The notes: generated from the sequence alone by a model not told the origin. A stretch of 64,000 nucleotides of DNA from Desulfotruncus alcoholivorax DSM 16058 (GCF_000430885.1 NZ_KE387266.1:68797-132796), one strand, 5' to 3'; shown: positions 33,709 through 41,957, counted from the stretch's first letter. A program made the numbers and translations.

Positions 33709-34038
33709 TTGAAAAGTATTATATTTAAAGCCGGGCAGCCAAAGCCGCCCTTTTTACGTGAATGGCTGGAACGATATTTAGAGGCAGAACTTTTATTCGC
33801 CAAAAAAAGACCAAGTAAATTTGAGATGCCTGGTTCTGTGAACCGCTCAATTAGAACAGTGGCCGAAGCAGAACGTGTGGCATCTCATAATCAATTAGTC
33901 GAAGAACAGTCCTATCCAAAAACCGGTGTAACTGCCAATAATGAAAGGGCCCAAGAGGGCCCTTTTGTTGTTTTGTCAGCATCTACAAAGCAGCTTATCA
34001 ACCTTTGTAAGTATCTACAAAGGTTAAGTTTCAAATAA
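33709..34038 (+). CDS. Doubtful hypothetical frame (109 aa)
   Basis: TTG start without a good ribosome binding site. The first 70 residues look protein-like (PPFLREWLERYLEAELLFAKKRP), but the frame then runs straight through a terminator hairpin (33945-33974) and a second perfect 10-bp hairpin (34000-34025). The last third is therefore probably not coding as it stands. It may be a gene fragment that has lost its proper stop. Confidence 0.25.
   Translation: MKSIIFKAGQPKPPFLREWLERYLEAELLFAKKRPSKFEMPGSVNRSIRTVAEAERVASHNQLVEEQSYPKTGVTANNERAQEGPFVVLSASTKQLINLCKYLQRLSFK
33945..33974 (+). terminator. Rho-independent terminator
   Basis: AAGGGCCC (33945-33952) / GGGCCCTT (33957-33964), loop AAGA, followed by TTGTTGTTTT. 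It separates the upstream small genes from the 4-hydroxybutyryl-CoA dehydratase operon. A second hairpin, AACCTTTGTA/TACAAAGGTT (34000-34025), lacks a U-tract and could be a leader element of that operon. Confidence 0.65.
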
Positions 34039-34120
34039 TCGCAAATATTTAGACAATGCCGAAACGGAGGTGAAAACCCTTACAGTATTAATTTGTTTAA
34101 CAGGGAGGATATGCAAAACT

Positions 34121-35563
34121 ATGATGACAGGAACAGAATATATCGAAAGTTTGCGTCAGTTGAAAACGGAAATCTATGCTTTTGGTGAAAAGATAACCAA
34201 CTTTGTGGACCATCCTCTTTTCCGCCCGCATATCAATGCTGCGGCCGTGACCTATGATATGGCCCACGAACCCGAGTTTGAGGATCTAATTACGGTCAAA
34301 TCCCATCTTACCGGGAAGAAGATAAGCCGTTTCACCCATATTCACCAAAGCAGCGAAGATTTGGTCAAAAAGATAAAAATGCTGCGCATGATTGCCCAGC
34401 GGACCGGCACCTGCTTCCAGCGCTGCGTGGGTTTTGACGGGTTAAATGCTTTATACACCACTACTTATGAAATGGACCAGGCACTGGGCACCAATTACCA
34501 CACCCGCTTCGTGGAATTTTTAAAGTACGTGCAGGAAAACGATTTGATGTCCGCCGGTTCCATGACTGACCCCAAGGGTGACCGTGGTTTGCGCCCCAGC
34601 CAGCAGGCTGATCCGGATATGTATGTGCACGTAGTTAAAAGAACGGACGAGGGCATTGTTATCAGGGGGGCCAAGGCGCACCAGACAGGCATCGTCAATT
34701 CACATTACATGATCATTATGCCTACCGTTGCCCTGGGCGAGGCCGACCGGGACTATGCCGTTGCCTGTGCCGTGCCGGTGGACGCTCCAGGCGTGTTCCA
34801 TATATTCGGCCGCCAGACCAATGATGAGCGGCGCCTGGAAGGTGAAATAGATACCGGCAACGCCAGGTATGCCGTGGTGGGCGGCGAGGCGTTGACCGTG
34901 CTGGAAGATGTTTTTGTACCCTGGGATAAAGTGTTTATGTGCGGTGAAAATCAGTATGCCGGGATGCTGGTGGAGCGGTTTGCCTGCTATCACCGGCAAA
35001 ACTATGGCGGCTGCAAATGCGGCGTCAGCGATGTTATCATCGGCGCCACAACAGCTATGGCCGAATATAACGGGGTGGCCAAGGCCTCCCATATCAAAGA
35101 TAAAATTACCGAAATGGTGCATTTGAGCGAAACCATGTACTGCTGTTCCATAGCCTGTTCGGCCGAGGGCGGCAAGACCCCTTCCGGCGCCTATTTTGTC
35201 AACCCGCTGCTGGCCAATGTGCTTAAACAAAATGTTACCCGCCATATTTATGAAATTTGCCGGCTGGCTCACGATATCGCCGGTGGGTTTATTGCTACTT
35301 TACCTTCGGAGAAGGATTTTAAAGACGCCAAAACCGGCCCCTATCTGGAAAAATATTTCCGCGGCGTGTCCGATGTGCCCACTGAATACAGGGTCAGAAT
35401 GGCCCGGTTGGTGGAGAATATGACCGGTGGTACCGCTCTGGCCGAAAGTATGCATGGCGCCGGGTCGCCCCAGGCGCAAAGGGTAATGATTATGCGCCAG
35501 TCCAATATGGAGCATAAGAAGCGCCTGGCCAGAAGACTGGCCGGTATTCCCGAGCAAGACTAA
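34121..35563 (+). CDS. abfD: 4-hydroxybutyryl-CoA dehydratase / vinylacetyl-CoA isomerase
   Basis: 480 residues. Cys98, Cys102 (CFQRC), His291 and Cys298 (HRQNYGGC) correspond, one residue offset, to the four [4Fe-4S] ligands Cys99, Cys103, His292 and Cys299 of Clostridium aminobutyricum AbfD. FAD-fold motifs of the acyl-CoA dehydrogenase-like family surround them. The enzyme dehydrates 4-hydroxybutyryl-CoA to crotonyl-CoA by a ketyl-radical route and is oxygen sensitive. GGGAGGA lies 11 bases before ATG 34121; the GTG at 34070 has no usable ribosome binding site. First gene of a lactonase / CoA-ligase operon. Confidence 0.95.
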   Translation: MMTGTEYIESLRQLKTEIYAFGEKITNFVDHPLFRPHINAAAVTYDMAHEPEFEDLITVKSHLTGKKISRFTHIHQSSEDLVKKIKMLRMIAQRTGTCFQRCVGFDGLNALYTTTYEMDQALGTNYHTRFVEFLKYVQENDLMSAGSMTDPKGDRGLRPSQQADPDMYVHVVKRTDEGIVIRGAKAHQTGIVNSHYMIIMPTVALGEADRDYAVACAVPVDAPGVFHIFGRQTNDERRLEGEIDTGNARYAVVGGEALTVLEDVFVPWDKVFMCGENQYAGMLVERFACYHRQNYGGCKCGVSDVIIGATTAMAEYNGVAKASHIKDKITEMVHLSETMYCCSIACSAEGGKTPSGAYFVNPLLANVLKQNVTRHIYEICRLAHDIAGGFIATLPSEKDFKDAKTGPYLEKYFRGVSDVPTEYRVRMARLVENMTGGTALAESMHGAGSPQAQRVMIMRQSNMEHKKRLARRLAGIPEQD

Positions 35564-35577
35564 AAGGAGGTTTTACT

Positions 35578-37200
35578 ATGGTTTCTATCGGCAAGGATCT
35601 CTGGGCGCCTCGTTATACTGAGGGTATTGTAGAAGAGACCATCAACGGGGTAACGGTTAACACTTATGCCGACCGCCCTAAATCCGTTATTGAAACACTG
35701 CAAAACAGCGCCCGCCTGTTCCCAGACAAGGAGGCGCTGGTAGCCGGCAGTGAGCGCATTACCTATGGTGAGTTGAACAGGCGGGTTAACAACATGGCTT
35801 ATGCCCTGCGTACCAGGTATGGCATTAAAAAAGGTGACCGGGTGGCCATTTTGCTGACCAACGGGATTCCCTTTGTGATCAGCCTGTATGCCGTGGCGCA
35901 ACTGGGCGGCATCTGTGTGCCGCTGAATACCAGGCTGAAGAGCTCTGAACTTGAGTTTATGCTTAACAATTCAGGCTCCAGCCTGCTGGTGCTGAACGAC
36001 AGCTGGTGGGTAAATATTGAGCCGATTAAAAGCTCCATTGGCAACTGCCGTGAATTTTTCGTGGTAGGACAGGAAATAGCCGGCACCAGGTCATTTACCG
36101 AGTTAATTGATTCCGATGCGCCGGAAGTGGTAACGGAGCAAATAGATGAGCACGATGTCGCTCTGATAATGTATACCTCCGGCACCACCGGGCTGCCCAA
36201 GGGTGCTATGAACACCAATTTTAACGTTATTCATACCATGATTAGTTATAAAAGAATCTACGACCTTACGCCCGATGACAGGACTGTAATTGCCGTGCCG
36301 CTATTCCATGTCACCGGCCTTTACGCCCAGCTGCTCACTTATATTAACCTGGGCTGCACAATTGCCCTGCTGCCCATGTATAAAACTGACGAGATGCTGC
36401 GGATTCTGGAAGAAGAGAAAATCACCAGTATGATTGTGGTGCCCACCATTTATGTAATGATGTTGATGCACCCCGAACATAAAAATTACGACCTCTCCAA
36501 CTTGCGGGTGGCAGGTTTCGGCGGGGCGCCCATGTCCGGTGAAACGGTTAAAATGCTGGAAGAATGGCTGCCCGGCATCGAATTGCATAACACCTACGGG
36601 CTTACGGAAATTGCCTCTCCGGGCACTTGTATGCCCAAAGAAGATGCCATGCGGAAATTAGGATCCATCGGCCTGCCATTCCCGGTCAACAAATGTAAAA
36701 TTGTCGACCCGGTTACGGGTGAGGAATTGCCGCCCAATACCGAGGGGGAACTTTTAATTAATTCCCCCAACCTTACCCCGGGCTACTGGCAAAACCAGGA
36801 GGCCACAGCTAAAGCTATTATTGATGGGTGGCTGCATACCGGTGATATCGCCAAAATTGATGAAGAGGGCTATGTTTACATTATGGACCGCATCAAGGAC
36901 ATGATTAACCGGGGCGGTGAGAAAATATTCTGCGTGGAAGTGGAAGATGTCCTCTACAGCAACAGCAAAGTGATGGAGGCTGCGGTGGTTGGTGTGCCGG
37001 ACGAAGTTTTCGGCGAAGTGGTTAAAGCCTGCATCGTACCCAGGCCCGGCGCGACCCTTACGGAAGAGGAAGTGCAGGATTGGGTGAGAGAGCGCCTGGC
37101 TAAATATAAAGTTCCTAAATTTGTGCAGTTTTTAACCGAGCTGCCCAAGAACCCCAATGGCAAGGTAATGAAAAATGTTTTGCGGGAAATGCATCAGTGA
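35578..37200 (+). CDS. AMP-forming acyl-CoA ligase, probably 4-hydroxybutyrate-CoA ligase
   Basis: 540 residues of the ANL superfamily. The AMP-binding loop YTSGTTGLPKGAM begins near residue 199; then the aromatic/Gly motif NTYGLTE, the hinge HTGDIAKIDEEGYVYIMDR, and the catalytic Lys in NPNGKVMK near the C-terminus. ATG with AAAGGAGG upstream, 14 bases after the dehydratase stop. It activates a carboxylate as acyl-AMP and then the CoA ester. 4-Hydroxybutyrate as the substrate is inferred from the operon, not from specificity residues. Confidence 0.88.
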   Translation: MVSIGKDLWAPRYTEGIVEETINGVTVNTYADRPKSVIETLQNSARLFPDKEALVAGSERITYGELNRRVNNMAYALRTRYGIKKGDRVAILLTNGIPFVISLYAVAQLGGICVPLNTRLKSSELEFMLNNSGSSLLVLNDSWWVNIEPIKSSIGNCREFFVVGQEIAGTRSFTELIDSDAPEVVTEQIDEHDVALIMYTSGTTGLPKGAMNTNFNVIHTMISYKRIYDLTPDDRTVIAVPLFHVTGLYAQLLTYINLGCTIALLPMYKTDEMLRILEEEKITSMIVVPTIYVMMLMHPEHKNYDLSNLRVAGFGGAPMSGETVKMLEEWLPGIELHNTYGLTEIASPGTCMPKEDAMRKLGSIGLPFPVNKCKIVDPVTGEELPPNTEGELLINSPNLTPGYWQNQEATAKAIIDGWLHTGDIAKIDEEGYVYIMDRIKDMINRGGEKIFCVEVEDVLYSNSKVMEAAVVGVPDEVFGEVVKACIVPRPGATLTEEEVQDWVRERLAKYKVPKFVQFLTELPKNPNGKVMKNVLREMHQ

Positions 37201-37229
37201 AATAAATTTTGGAAAGGAGTTTTGTAAAA

Positions 37230-38048
37230 ATGTCACAGACTAAAGTTTATATTCTTGATTTAGGCGTTTTAGAGTGCGATGAGGTATGGCTTGCTTCGGC
37301 TCCCAACCCCGGCACCTTAACCAATCCTAACCCGCCGGCCAACTGGGTAACTGTTCCCACCTACGCGGTACTGGTGGATCATCCCGAAATGGGACGGGTA
37401 CTCTTCGACTGCGGCTGTTCTCCCCAGTGGAAAAGCCGCTGGCCCGAGGGACTGCAGGGAGTATTCCCCTGGACCAGGGAAGTCCCTCTGGTGGAAAAAT
37501 TAAAGGAGTTAAACTTGACCCCCAATGATATCGACGCTTTAATTGTTTCTCACTTGCATATGGACCATGCCGGCAATATTGATCTTTTCAAGGGCACCAA
37601 AGCCGGCCAAAATGTATATGTGCATAAAAAAGAACTGGAATATGCCTTCTATGTTACCCACATCGGACCGGAACCCAACGTGGGCGCATATGTAAAAGCT
37701 GACTTTAGCGATATCCCGGGTATTGTTTATAAGCCGGTACTGGAAGATGGCGAGCTGGCCAGGGGGCTGGAAGTTGTAGCGCTGCCCGGGCATACTCCGG
37801 GGGTTATGGGTATGGTTGTACATCTGGAGAAAGAAGGTACCTTAATTTTCACTTCCGATGGTGTTTACAGCAGCAAGAATTATGGCCCCCCGGCCAATAT
37901 CCCCGGACTGATTTATGATAGCCTGGGCTTTGTGAACACTGTGGAAAAAGTAAGAAAGCTGCAGAAAAAATATAACGCCAAAGTTATATTTGGCCATGAT
38001 CCCGAACAGTTCAGCGCATTGAAATTAGCCCCTGAGTTTTACGAGTAA
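37230..38048 (+). CDS. Metallo-beta-lactamase-fold lactonase (N-acyl homoserine lactonase family)
   Basis: 272 residues from ATG 37230 with GGAAAGGAG upstream. The dizinc motif is SHLHMDHAGN, followed by GHTPGVMG and GHDPEQF, plus the DCGC loop typical of AHL-lactonase-like enzymes. This family opens lactone rings. Next to the CoA ligase and 4-hydroxybutyryl-CoA dehydratase, the simplest substrate is gamma-butyrolactone or a related gamma-lactone, which would supply 4-hydroxybutyrate. Quorum-signal hydrolysis is the alternative. Last gene of the operon; a terminator follows. Confidence 0.85.
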   Translation: MSQTKVYILDLGVLECDEVWLASAPNPGTLTNPNPPANWVTVPTYAVLVDHPEMGRVLFDCGCSPQWKSRWPEGLQGVFPWTREVPLVEKLKELNLTPNDIDALIVSHLHMDHAGNIDLFKGTKAGQNVYVHKKELEYAFYVTHIGPEPNVGAYVKADFSDIPGIVYKPVLEDGELARGLEVVALPGHTPGVMGMVVHLEKEGTLIFTSDGVYSSKNYGPPANIPGLIYDSLGFVNTVEKVRKLQKKYNAKVIFGHDPEQFSALKLAPEFYE

Positions 38049-38068
38049 AATAATTAAAGTCCTGCCAA

Positions 38069-38092
38069 AAGCCCCGCCAAAAGGCGGGGCTT
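38069..38092. terminator. Bidirectional terminator between the lactonase operon and the sigma-54 activator gene
   Basis: GCCCCGCC (38071-38078) / GGCGGGGC (38083-38090), loop AAAA. The minus-strand side is followed by TTTTGG and the plus side by TTG, so it is stronger for the minus-strand activator transcript. Confidence 0.65.
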
Positions 38093-38104
38093 GACGTACA
38101 TACA

Positions 38105-38140
38105 TGTCATTGCGAGGAGCGAAGCGACGTGGCAATCTCA
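38105..38140. repeat. CATTGCGA-type dispersed repeat
   Basis: TGTCATTGCGAGGAGCGAAG followed by CGACGTGGCAATCTCA. It differs by one base from the reverse complement of 13624-13659. It contains the small dyad GAGCGAAGCGA. Confidence 0.75.
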
Positions 38141-38147
38141 TATATAT

Positions 38148-38180
38148 TGGGGACATTCCTCGGAGAGGTGTGTCCCCTTT
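38148..38180. repeat. GGGGACA..TGTCCCC dispersed palindrome, short unit
   Basis: TTGGGGACATTCCTCGGAG followed by AGGTGTGTCCCCTTT. It lies 8 bases after the CATTGCGA repeat and 30 bases before the stop of the sigma-54 activator gene. Confidence 0.7.
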
Positions 38181-38209
38181 CCTCTGTTTCGCCGGGTGCT
38201 TGCTTCAGT

Positions 38210-39568
38210 TCAGTATCTACCTGGCGTGGTAAGGTTATATTTTTGCATTTTACGGAGCAGGGTGGTGCGGTGGATGCCCAGGGTTTTGGCTGCCTCTTCC
38301 GGGGAACCGCTATTGCGGAGCGCTTTTATAATCAGTTCTTTTTCAAAATTTTGTACCGCCTGCTGCAAATTGGGCAGCTCCAATTCATCGCTTTCCAGGC
38401 TTGAATGCTCCTTTGCAAGACCCAATTCTTCTTCCACCATACCTTGAGCTATCTGAGCATCGGGGTAAAGCACCACAAAGCGTTCAACTATGTTTTCCAG
38501 TTCCCGCACATTACCCGGCCATTTATAGCCAACCAACAAGGACCTTGCCTCCGGTGTAAAATCTTTCTCAACCCGGTATCTTCTTTTTAGCCTGTCCAAA
38601 AAATAATTGATTAAAAGGTGTATGTCTTCTACCCTCTGGCGCAGTGGAGGAATATTAATGGGCACGACATTAAGCCGGTAGAACAAATCTTCCCGGAATT
38701 TACCCTGGGTTACCAGTTCCCGCAGGTTGCGATTGGTGGCGGCAATAAACCTTACATCCGCAAATTCCGGCTGTACTGCCCCAACCGGCAGGTATTCTCC
38801 CGATTGCAGCAGGTGCAGTAATTTTACCTGCATGGAAACCGGCAGTTCGCCTATTTCATCCAGAAAGAGAGTGCCTCCTTGTGCGGTCTGGACCAAGCCT
38901 TTTTTGCCGCTATGCACGGCCCCGGTAAAGGCCCCGGCCCGGTAACCAAATAGTTCCGATTCAAACAGTTCCTCCGGAATGGCCCCCACGTTAATTCTGA
39001 CAAAGGGCCCGCTGCTGCGCCTGCTTAAATAATGGATTAACCTGGCGACAACCTCCTTGCCCACCCCCGACTCCCCTGTAATGAGCACAGTAGAGTCAAA
39101 GTTGGCCGCCCGGGCTCCTTTGGCCAAAACATTTTGCATGGCCGGACTGGATGCTACTACTTTATCGATACCTTCAATATATATTTGTTTGCCGACATCA
39201 ATTGGTTTCCCGGATAGTCCTATATCAGGGCTTACCCGGGTCACCACCAGAATGATGTTGCCATCTTGATCGTAAATGGGGGTGCCGGAGGCGAACAGTT
39301 TTCTTTTATTGGTTAAGATAGTTTGGGGGATGGTTACCGGTCTTTTTTCAGCCAGGATCTTTAAGGTTACGGATTGATCAAGTACTTTTTGCTTAACCAT
39401 TTCGCTCATGTGCAGTCCAATAAAATCGCTGGCTTCCAGGCCGCTGAGCAGTTCATAAGACTTGCTGGCGCCAACATTGTAACCTTTTCCGTCAGTTATC
39501 CAAATTCCGCAGGTATCTTCCTCTTTCTTTTGAGCAGCGTCGTTACTAAAGGTGCGGTTAGCTGTCAT
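38210..39568 (-). CDS. Sigma-54-dependent activator with N-terminal PAS domain
   Basis: 452 residues. PAS sensor (about 20-130), AAA+ domain with Walker A GESGVGKE, the sigma-54-contact loop GAFTGA, Walker B GTLFLDEIGE and arginine-finger region FREDLFYRLNVVPI, then a Fis-type helix-turn-helix (EEAAKTLGIHRTTLLRKMQKY). No receiver domain, so a small-molecule or partner signal through PAS is expected. ATG 39568 with AAAGGGGG upstream. Convergent with the 4-hydroxybutyrate operon. Divergent from a -24/-12 promoter preceded by 6-4-6 dyads that it probably binds. Confidence 0.94.
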   Translation of the reverse strand: MTANRTFSNDAAQKKEEDTCGIWITDGKGYNVGASKSYELLSGLEASDFIGLHMSEMVKQKVLDQSVTLKILAEKRPVTIPQTILTNKRKLFASGTPIYDQDGNIILVVTRVSPDIGLSGKPIDVGKQIYIEGIDKVVASSPAMQNVLAKGARAANFDSTVLITGESGVGKEVVARLIHYLSRRSSGPFVRINVGAIPEELFESELFGYRAGAFTGAVHSGKKGLVQTAQGGTLFLDEIGELPVSMQVKLLHLLQSGEYLPVGAVQPEFADVRFIAATNRNLRELVTQGKFREDLFYRLNVVPINIPPLRQRVEDIHLLINYFLDRLKRRYRVEKDFTPEARSLLVGYKWPGNVRELENIVERFVVLYPDAQIAQGMVEEELGLAKEHSSLESDELELPNLQQAVQNFEKELIIKALRNSGSPEEAAKTLGIHRTTLLRKMQKYNLTTPGRY

Positions 39569-39581
39569 GGTATACCCCCTT

Positions 39582-39633
39582 TGTGCAGGTCTGCACAGAA
39601 ACGAGTGCGTAATTGCACTAAATCTTGTACAAG
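39582..39633. promoter_or_regulatory. Tandem dyads, candidate upstream activator sites for the sigma-54 activator
   Basis: TGTGCA-GGTC-TGCACA (39582-39597) and AGTGCG-TAAT-TGCACT (39604-39619) share a 6-4-6 architecture. Their centres are 22 bp apart, two helical turns. A third palindrome, CTTGTACAAG (39624-39633), follows. They lie 13 bases from the activator gene and about 50-100 bases before the -24/-12 promoter, the usual range. Confidence 0.7.
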
Positions 39634-39681
39634 TAAACAGATTAAAAGCCAGAATTCCAGGTATCCGTGTTTAATTGTCTC

Positions 39682-39697
39682 TGGCATAGTAATTGCA
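39682..39697 (+). promoter_or_regulatory. Sigma-54 (-24/-12) promoter of the PucR-type gene
   Basis: TGGCATAGTAATTGCA has GG and GC separated by exactly ten bases and matches TGGCAC-N5-TTGCA except at one position. Transcription would start near 39709, giving a leader of about 148 bases before ATG 39857. Confidence 0.8.
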
Positions 39698-39856
39698 TTT
39701 TTCAGAAATATAAGAACAATTTAATGATTAATACGTTTTATCTTTCCATTTAAATTTATCATTACTTGATTTGCTTGTCCATGCTCTGGCGCTGCCATTT
39801 GTCCCGTATTGACCCAGTTGCTGGTAAAAACATAGCGGCCAAAGGAGGGGGAGGAC

Positions 39857-41182
39857 ATGTTAGCAGAATATTTGCAAGAAAATAAAAACGATGCACTGAG
39901 CTATGCCAGGCAGCAGGATGACCGGTTAAGCAGAAGCAATGTTTATCAACAGCTAATTGATATAGTACTGGCGGGCGATGGCGCGGCGGGGATAATTGAA
40001 ACCATTCATAATGAAACAAACCGCCGGGTTTTGTTGATTACCACCGAAGGAGAAGTAATGTTTTATGCCGGTTGCCCGCGGCCTCCCAAACTCGGGTGGC
40101 CGGTATCCTTTCCACCTGAGCAGGCAGACCAGTTTGCCGGCCCGGTACCGTGGCGGGAAAAAACCATTGCCCGGGTTGATGGCGCCGGTTTTGAGTGTTT
40201 AGTGGTGCCGGTCGGGCGGCAAAATGAAGTGACTGCTTACCTGTTGGTTGGGGCCGGTACACCAAATCAGGACGATCAATTGTGGGAACTGCTGTATGCC
40301 TCTGCCCGGGTGCTGGCTCTGGCACTGGACCGGGAGAAAATGATTCTTTCAGTGGAAAAGAAATATAAAACGCAATTTTTATTAGACCTTCTGCTGCATC
40401 AAGAGCAGCCCAGGCACAAGCAGGAACTGGCATCGCGGGCCTGGGGCAGGGATTTAACCCGGCCGCACCTGATATTTGTTGCCGAATGTAGCCCCGGGCA
40501 GCTGCGGGATCAAAAAAATTGTACTAGAATGATAATCAGTAATTTGGAGCAGCTGGCTGTTAATAACTTTATTCACCTGCTGCACAGGGACCGGCACGTT
40601 ATTCTGCTTGAACCCCCCGGTGGTGATGTCCAGGCTGCCATCAAACTAATGAGGAATGTCTACAAGCAAACCTGTATCAGGATGCCTGAAGGCCTGCGGC
40701 TGGTTTTGGCCTGTCAATCCGTCTCGCGCCAGGAATATAATCTGGCCCAGGGGTACCGGGAAGCCGGCTATGCCTTGGAGTTGGGCCTGGCAGGTAAGGA
40801 AAGCAGCGCTTTTATAAATTTTGATGAGCTTGGGATCTATGGCCTGCTGTACGGCATGTGCGGTAACCGTTCCATGACCAGCCAAATGAGCAGTTTTTGG
40901 GGACATAAGCTGGGTGTTCTGGTGAATTATGACCAGTTACACAGAACAGAATTATATAACTCATTGGTTAATTACCTGGATAATAACTGTAACCTTGCGT
41001 TAACCGCAGATAAACTTTACATTCATCCCAACACTCTGCGCTACAGGATTAAAAAGATTGAGAAGTTATTGAAGATAGATTTATCCCGGTTGGAATGCGT
41101 GGTGGAAATCGCCCTTGCTTTTAAAATTGACCAGGTTAAAAAATGGCTGTTGTCCAACAGGGAGATGTATCCGCATGTTTGA
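39857..41182 (+). CDS. PucR/CdaR-family transcriptional regulator
   Basis: 441 residues with GGAGGA 3-8 bases before ATG. The N-terminal 170 residues are a GAF-like sensor region (VLLITTEGEVMFYAGC...). The central part resembles the GGDEF-like fold of CdaR proteins. The C-terminal PucR helix-turn-helix is LNNY-type: YLDNNCNLALTADKLYIHPNTLRYRIKKIEKLL. Such regulators respond to metabolites. The gene is driven by a sigma-54 promoter and probably belongs to the same circuit as the 4-hydroxybutyrate operon. It overlaps the next gene by 8 bases. Confidence 0.88.
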   Translation: MLAEYLQENKNDALSYARQQDDRLSRSNVYQQLIDIVLAGDGAAGIIETIHNETNRRVLLITTEGEVMFYAGCPRPPKLGWPVSFPPEQADQFAGPVPWREKTIARVDGAGFECLVVPVGRQNEVTAYLLVGAGTPNQDDQLWELLYASARVLALALDREKMILSVEKKYKTQFLLDLLLHQEQPRHKQELASRAWGRDLTRPHLIFVAECSPGQLRDQKNCTRMIISNLEQLAVNNFIHLLHRDRHVILLEPPGGDVQAAIKLMRNVYKQTCIRMPEGLRLVLACQSVSRQEYNLAQGYREAGYALELGLAGKESSAFINFDELGIYGLLYGMCGNRSMTSQMSSFWGHKLGVLVNYDQLHRTELYNSLVNYLDNNCNLALTADKLYIHPNTLRYRIKKIEKLLKIDLSRLECVVEIALAFKIDQVKKWLLSNREMYPHV

Positions 41183-41525
41183 GTTAGGGGTTAAATTTTG
41201 CGGCAATTGTAATCCCGTAATTAATAGTAAGGAAATACTGGCTAAGCTCACCGGTCTGCTGCCGGAATGTAAATTTACTGTGCCTGGCGCTAATATGGCG
41301 GCGTTATTGATTTTAAGCGGCTGTGTAACAGACTGTGCCACCAGGCCTGATTTTAACGTTGACACAATAGTTGTGGCCGGCTTATCGGTTGATTTGGTGC
41401 CCTGCCCTGAGGAGCAAATACCGGATTTGGTAGCTAAAAAGTTGGTCACCGGACCTTTGCGGGAATTAGGTGAAAAATACAAAGTCACCGAATGTCAGAT
41501 ACACCGGGACCTGGACGCAATTTAG
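41175..41525 (+). CDS. Small Cys-rich protein (116 aa), GNCNP motif
   Basis: ATG 41175 lies inside the end of the PucR-type gene, so the two are translationally coupled. Starts LGVKFCGNCNP, later SGCVTDCATRP and VPCPEEQ, giving five well-spaced cysteines that could bind a metal or Fe-S cluster. No membrane segment. Proteins beginning with a CGxCNP element occur beside anaerobic acyl-CoA enzymes as far as I recall, but I cannot name a function. A terminator follows, ending the sigma-54-driven unit. Confidence 0.7.
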   Translation: MFELGVKFCGNCNPVINSKEILAKLTGLLPECKFTVPGANMAALLILSGCVTDCATRPDFNVDTIVVAGLSVDLVPCPEEQIPDLVAKKLVTGPLRELGEKYKVTECQIHRDLDAI

Positions 41526-41568
41526 AATAATATGGGGTTACCCTTAGTAATAATAGATGAACAGTACA

Positions 41569-41592
41569 GCAGTAAGAATACTGCGGTTTTTA
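41569..41592 (+). terminator. Rho-independent terminator after the PucR unit
   Basis: GCAGTA (41569-41574) / TACTGC (41579-41584), loop AGAA, followed by GGTTTTTAAA. The stem is short but perfect. Confidence 0.6.
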
Positions 41593-41652
41593 AACTATTT
41601 TATCCCGTTTTGTTTCTTTGCGGGTTGACCAACCCAGCAGATCATAAACAAT

Positions 41653-41823
41653 TCAGTATGCAAAATAAGCTTCAACAAATTGTGACAGCGCGAATATTAC
41701 GGCAACAACCGCCCATACCTTTGTGACGAACTTGGTAAATACCAGTGCCAGCAGTATTATTCCTATGGCTATCCGTATAATTCGATCGGTATTGCTCAGG
41801 TTGCGCTTCCAATCTAAATCCAA
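41653..41823 (-). CDS. DUF2892 membrane protein (56 aa)
   Basis: I chose TTG 41823 with AAGGGGG 6 bases upstream; the ATG at 41844 has none. Short protein of the YgaP-like inner-membrane DUF2892 family: NLSNTDRIIRIAIGIILLALVF, then a second hydrophobic helix, AVVAVIFALSQFVEAYF. The N-terminal basic helix followed by two spans is typical. Often fused to or near rhodaneses elsewhere, but none is adjacent here. Confidence 0.75.
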   Translation of the reverse strand: MDLDWKRNLSNTDRIIRIAIGIILLALVFTKFVTKVWAVVAVIFALSQFVEAYFAY

Positions 41824-41957
41824 GATAATCCCCCTTTTCAACATATTATGTTATAAAAATCGCCAGCTTATACTTGCTTATACCATCTGGAGATAAACGG
41901 TATGATTAAACAGGGGGGCCGGGATACGTTTGATAATCATAGTTTAGGAAGCTTGGC

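Noticed and set aside
34070-34120. Upstream GTG start of the 4-hydroxybutyryl-CoA dehydratase
   Set aside because: GTG abuts GGAG with no spacing, and the extra residues are not in AbfD; the Fe-S ligands align one residue off AbfD when counted from ATG 34121.
33517-34120. Sigma-54 promoter before the 4-hydroxybutyryl-CoA dehydratase operon
   Set aside because: Scanned for GG-N10-GC with TGGCAC/TTGC character; the nearest candidate, TGGTTCTGTGAACCGC, has 11 bases between GG and GC, so no claim is made.
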